From NCBI GenBank assembly GCA_902524995.1, contig CABZFJ010000001.1:186001-250000 (forward strand): 64,000 nt of DNA, given 5' to 3'. The notes under the pieces are model-generated. The model was not told the DNA's origin and did not search any database. It saw only the letters and a list, made by a program, of their open reading frames with translations. The stretch is from an uncultured Pelagibacteraceae bacterium. Lineage in GTDB: Bacteria; Pseudomonadota; Alphaproteobacteria; Pelagibacterales; Pelagibacteraceae. Below are positions 62,533 through 64,000 of the stretch, piece after piece (within the stretch, counting starts at the first letter, position 1; each line of letters begins with the position of its first letter). A program made the translations under genes and the position numbers.

Positions 62533-63598
62533 AATTGATTTATCTAACATTTCTCATACTTATAATCCTTTAGATCCAAAACCAACATATGCTCTTAATC
62601 CGTTTTCAATGACTTGGGAAAATGGCATGCGGTATGCAATTTTGGGACCTTCTGGGTGTGGAAAAACCACAATGTTAAACATTGTTTCTGGATTAGTAAG
62701 GCCATCCAAAGGTGAAATATTATTCGATGAAACACCTGTGACCGATTTAAGAACAGAAGATAGAAATATTGCCCAAGTTTTCCAATTCCCAGTAATTTAC
62801 AATACAATGACTGTTTATGATAATTTAGCGTTTCCACTAAGATGCAGGGAATTTACAAAAGAAAAAATTGAAGAAAGAGTAAAAGCAGTTTCAGATACTT
62901 TAAATTTATCTTCATTTTTAAACTCACCAGCAAGAAAATTAACGGCTGATCAAAAACAACTTATCTCTTTAGGTAGAGGGTTGGTTCGAGAAGACGTTGC
63001 AGCTGTTTTAATGGACGAACCTCTAACAGTTATTGACCCAGATTTAAAATTTAGACTTCGAAGAAACTTAAAAGAAATCAATGAACAATATAAAACAACA
63101 TTGGTTTATGTAACCCATGATCAAAACGAAGCCATGACTTTTGCCGAAAATATAATTGTTATGGATCAAGGTGAAATTGTGCAAGTTGGATTGCCAAAAG
63201 ATTTATTTGAAAAACCTAAAACAACTTTCGTTGGTTATTTTATTGGCTCTCCAGCAATGAATATTTTTCATTCAACTGTATCTTCTGATCATGAAGTAAA
63301 AATTAATGATACCACTATTAAGACAAATTCAAATTTAGGAAGTTTAAAAGATAAAAATGTTAAACTGGGAATTCGATCCGAGTTCATAGAATTGGCTGAA
63401 AAAGAAAGAAGCAATACAGTTAAAATTAAACTCACAAGAGTTGAGGACTTTGGTAATTTCAAGCTCCTTACAGGAAAAATGGGTGATTTAGTGGTTAAGT
63501 CAAAAGTAGAAAGAGAAAAATCCATTCCAGATGGAGAATTAAATTTATATTTTCCACCAGAGAAATGTTGTGTTTATTCTGATGAAAAATTAGTTTAA
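62525..63598 (+). CDS. ABC importer ATPase 2 (GlpT-like), degenerate signature
   Basis: 357 residues, MalK/UgpC class. Walker A LGPSGCGKTTMLN, Q-loop VFQFPVIYNTMTVYDN, Walker B AVLMDEPLTVID and H-loop YVTHDQNEAMTFA are intact, but the ABC signature LSGGQ reads LTADQ (KLTADQKQLISLGRGLV). It supplies good Walker/H-loop elements and a poor signature, the mirror image of ATPase 1. A C-terminal regulatory domain follows from about residue 240. Confidence 0.93.
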   Translation: MAKIDLSNISHTYNPLDPKPTYALNPFSMTWENGMRYAILGPSGCGKTTMLNIVSGLVRPSKGEILFDETPVTDLRTEDRNIAQVFQFPVIYNTMTVYDNLAFPLRCREFTKEKIEERVKAVSDTLNLSSFLNSPARKLTADQKQLISLGRGLVREDVAAVLMDEPLTVIDPDLKFRLRRNLKEINEQYKTTLVYVTHDQNEAMTFAENIIVMDQGEIVQVGLPKDLFEKPKTTFVGYFIGSPAMNIFHSTVSSDHEVKINDTTIKTNSNLGSLKDKNVKLGIRSEFIELAEKERSNTVKIKLTRVEDFGNFKLLTGKMGDLVVKSKVEREKSIPDGELNLYFPPEKCCVYSDEKLV

Positions 63599-63605
63599 GG
63601 GATAA

Positions 63606-64000
63606 ATGAAACTTCTAAATTCATCAGCACAACAACTTTTAAAAAAACTTAAAAATAAACAATTAACTTCTGTTGAACTTTGTAAAGCATATATCAATCA
63701 AAAAAAAAAATATGATAAGGATATTCAAGCTTGGGAATATTTTAATGAAAAAAAACTACTAAGTGATGCAAAAAAATCTGACAATCAGAGAAAAAAATTA
63801 AAATCTTTAGGGGTTTTGCATGGTCTACCAGTGGCACTTAAAGATATTATCTCAACATCTGAAATGCCAACAAAATACGGCGCAAGAATAAAATTAAAAA
63901 AAAAGAGTAATTTAGATGCTAAAATTGTTGAGCTCTTAAAAAAGGCTGGAGCAATAATTATGGGTAAAACCGTAACTTGTGAATTAGCTTTCTTATCGCC
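63606..64000 (+). CDS. amidase signature family enzyme (partial, cut by window end)
   Basis: 131 residues visible from ATG at 63606, eight bases after ATPase 2; not in the ORF track. N-terminal LLKKLKNKQLTSVELCKAYI and the catalytic Lys segment GLPVALKDIISTSEMPT, then IVELLKKAGAIIMGKTVTCELAF, are characteristic of GatA/amidase proteins. The Ser-cisSer part of the triad lies past the end. Probably in the same operon as the importer; the amide substrate is unknown. Confidence 0.9.
   Translation, partial: MKLLNSSAQQLLKKLKNKQLTSVELCKAYINQKKKYDKDIQAWEYFNEKKLLSDAKKSDNQRKKLKSLGVLHGLPVALKDIISTSEMPTKYGARIKLKKKSNLDAKIVELLKKAGAIIMGKTVTCELAFLS

Noticed and set aside
1-64000. CRISPR arrays, insertion sequences, prophage or integron genes
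   Set aside because: No regularly spaced repeats, transposase, integrase or phage structural genes were seen on either strand.

Overview
The window is visibly AT-rich, very densely coded and almost free of non-coding DNA: there is no gene-free stretch above about 170 bases, and many neighbouring genes overlap by 1 to 25 bases or abut. The gene content (hslVU divergent from a hisBHAFE block, ftsK-lolA, rpe-heparinase-purH, hemCD divergent from tsaD, a ccmCDEFGH block, DUF2794, IalB-like protein, TRAP transporter, sodium symporter plus acetyl-CoA synthetase, tandem FMN 2-hydroxy-acid dehydrogenases) points to an alphaproteobacterium with a streamlined genome, most likely the SAR11 / Candidatus Pelagibacter group. 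This is an inference from composition, synteny and protein style; no database search was run. It looks like ordinary chromosome: no insertion sequence, phage, integron or CRISPR array was seen.

Layout. 1-4.8 kb: hslU (cut by the window edge) and hslV on the minus strand, divergent from hisB-hisH-(small lipoprotein)-hisA-hisF-hisE and a small membrane protein. 4.8-7.7 kb: minus-strand TRAP transporter dctP-dctQ-dctM. 7.7-9.6 kb: two tandem type IV pilin-like genes, a HIT hydrolase and a GNAT acetyltransferase. 9.6-16.7 kb: ftsK-lolA, a UbiH-like flavoprotein, a LON-domain protein, and two convergent TPR proteins (one a sulfotransferase, the other with an unrecognised Cys/His-rich C-terminal half). 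16.8 kb: tRNA-Gly(GCC) with a good promoter, then pterin carbinolamine dehydratase. 17.2-21.4 kb: purH, heparinase-like protein, rpe, a small membrane protein. 21.4-26.3 kb: a VC_2705-type sodium:solute symporter with its DUF4212 partner, ending at a strong terminator, an unknown protein, and acs; together these suggest uptake and activation of acetate or a similar short-chain acid. 26.3-31.7 kb: EVE protein, tsaD, hemC, hemD, MscS, YggT, folD. 31.7-35.5 kb: YbbA/YbbP-like ABC system and a GDSL esterase (tesA) whose start codon overlaps that of ybbA head to head. 35.5-41.4 kb: metallo-beta-lactamase-fold hydrolase, PQQ-type sugar dehydrogenase, an atypical SDR, an FeS-BCP-type photolyase, a DUF2256 zinc-ribbon microprotein absent from the ORF track, a CSCC-tailed small protein and a second photolyase-like FAD protein. 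41.4-46.2 kb: argG, IalB-like, aldo/keto reductase, BI-1, DUF2794, yciB, hspQ. 46.4-50.5 kb: cytochrome c maturation ccmC-D-E-F-G-H. 50.5-64 kb: PagL-like protein, two FMN 2-hydroxy-acid dehydrogenases, aminotransferase, GlcD-like FAD dehydrogenase, D-2-hydroxyacid dehydrogenase, zinc alcohol dehydrogenase, a five-gene carbohydrate/polyol ABC importer with two different ATPases, and the start of an amidase.

How it fits together. The last 13 kb reads as a carbon-scavenging block: import of a carbohydrate or polyol, alcohol oxidation, and interconversion of 2-hydroxy and 2-oxo acids (lactate/glycolate type) with a transaminase. The 37.6-41.4 kb block reads as a photolyase/blue-light neighbourhood, which suits a surface-ocean organism. 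The best second-look items are the importer's two ATPases, whose ABC motifs are degenerate in a complementary way (one lacks the H-loop His, the other the LSGGQ signature); the photolyase cluster, with an apparently reduced iron-sulfur ligand set and a domain-rearranged photolyase; the SDR without its catalytic Tyr; and the unknown TPR-plus-Cys/His protein.
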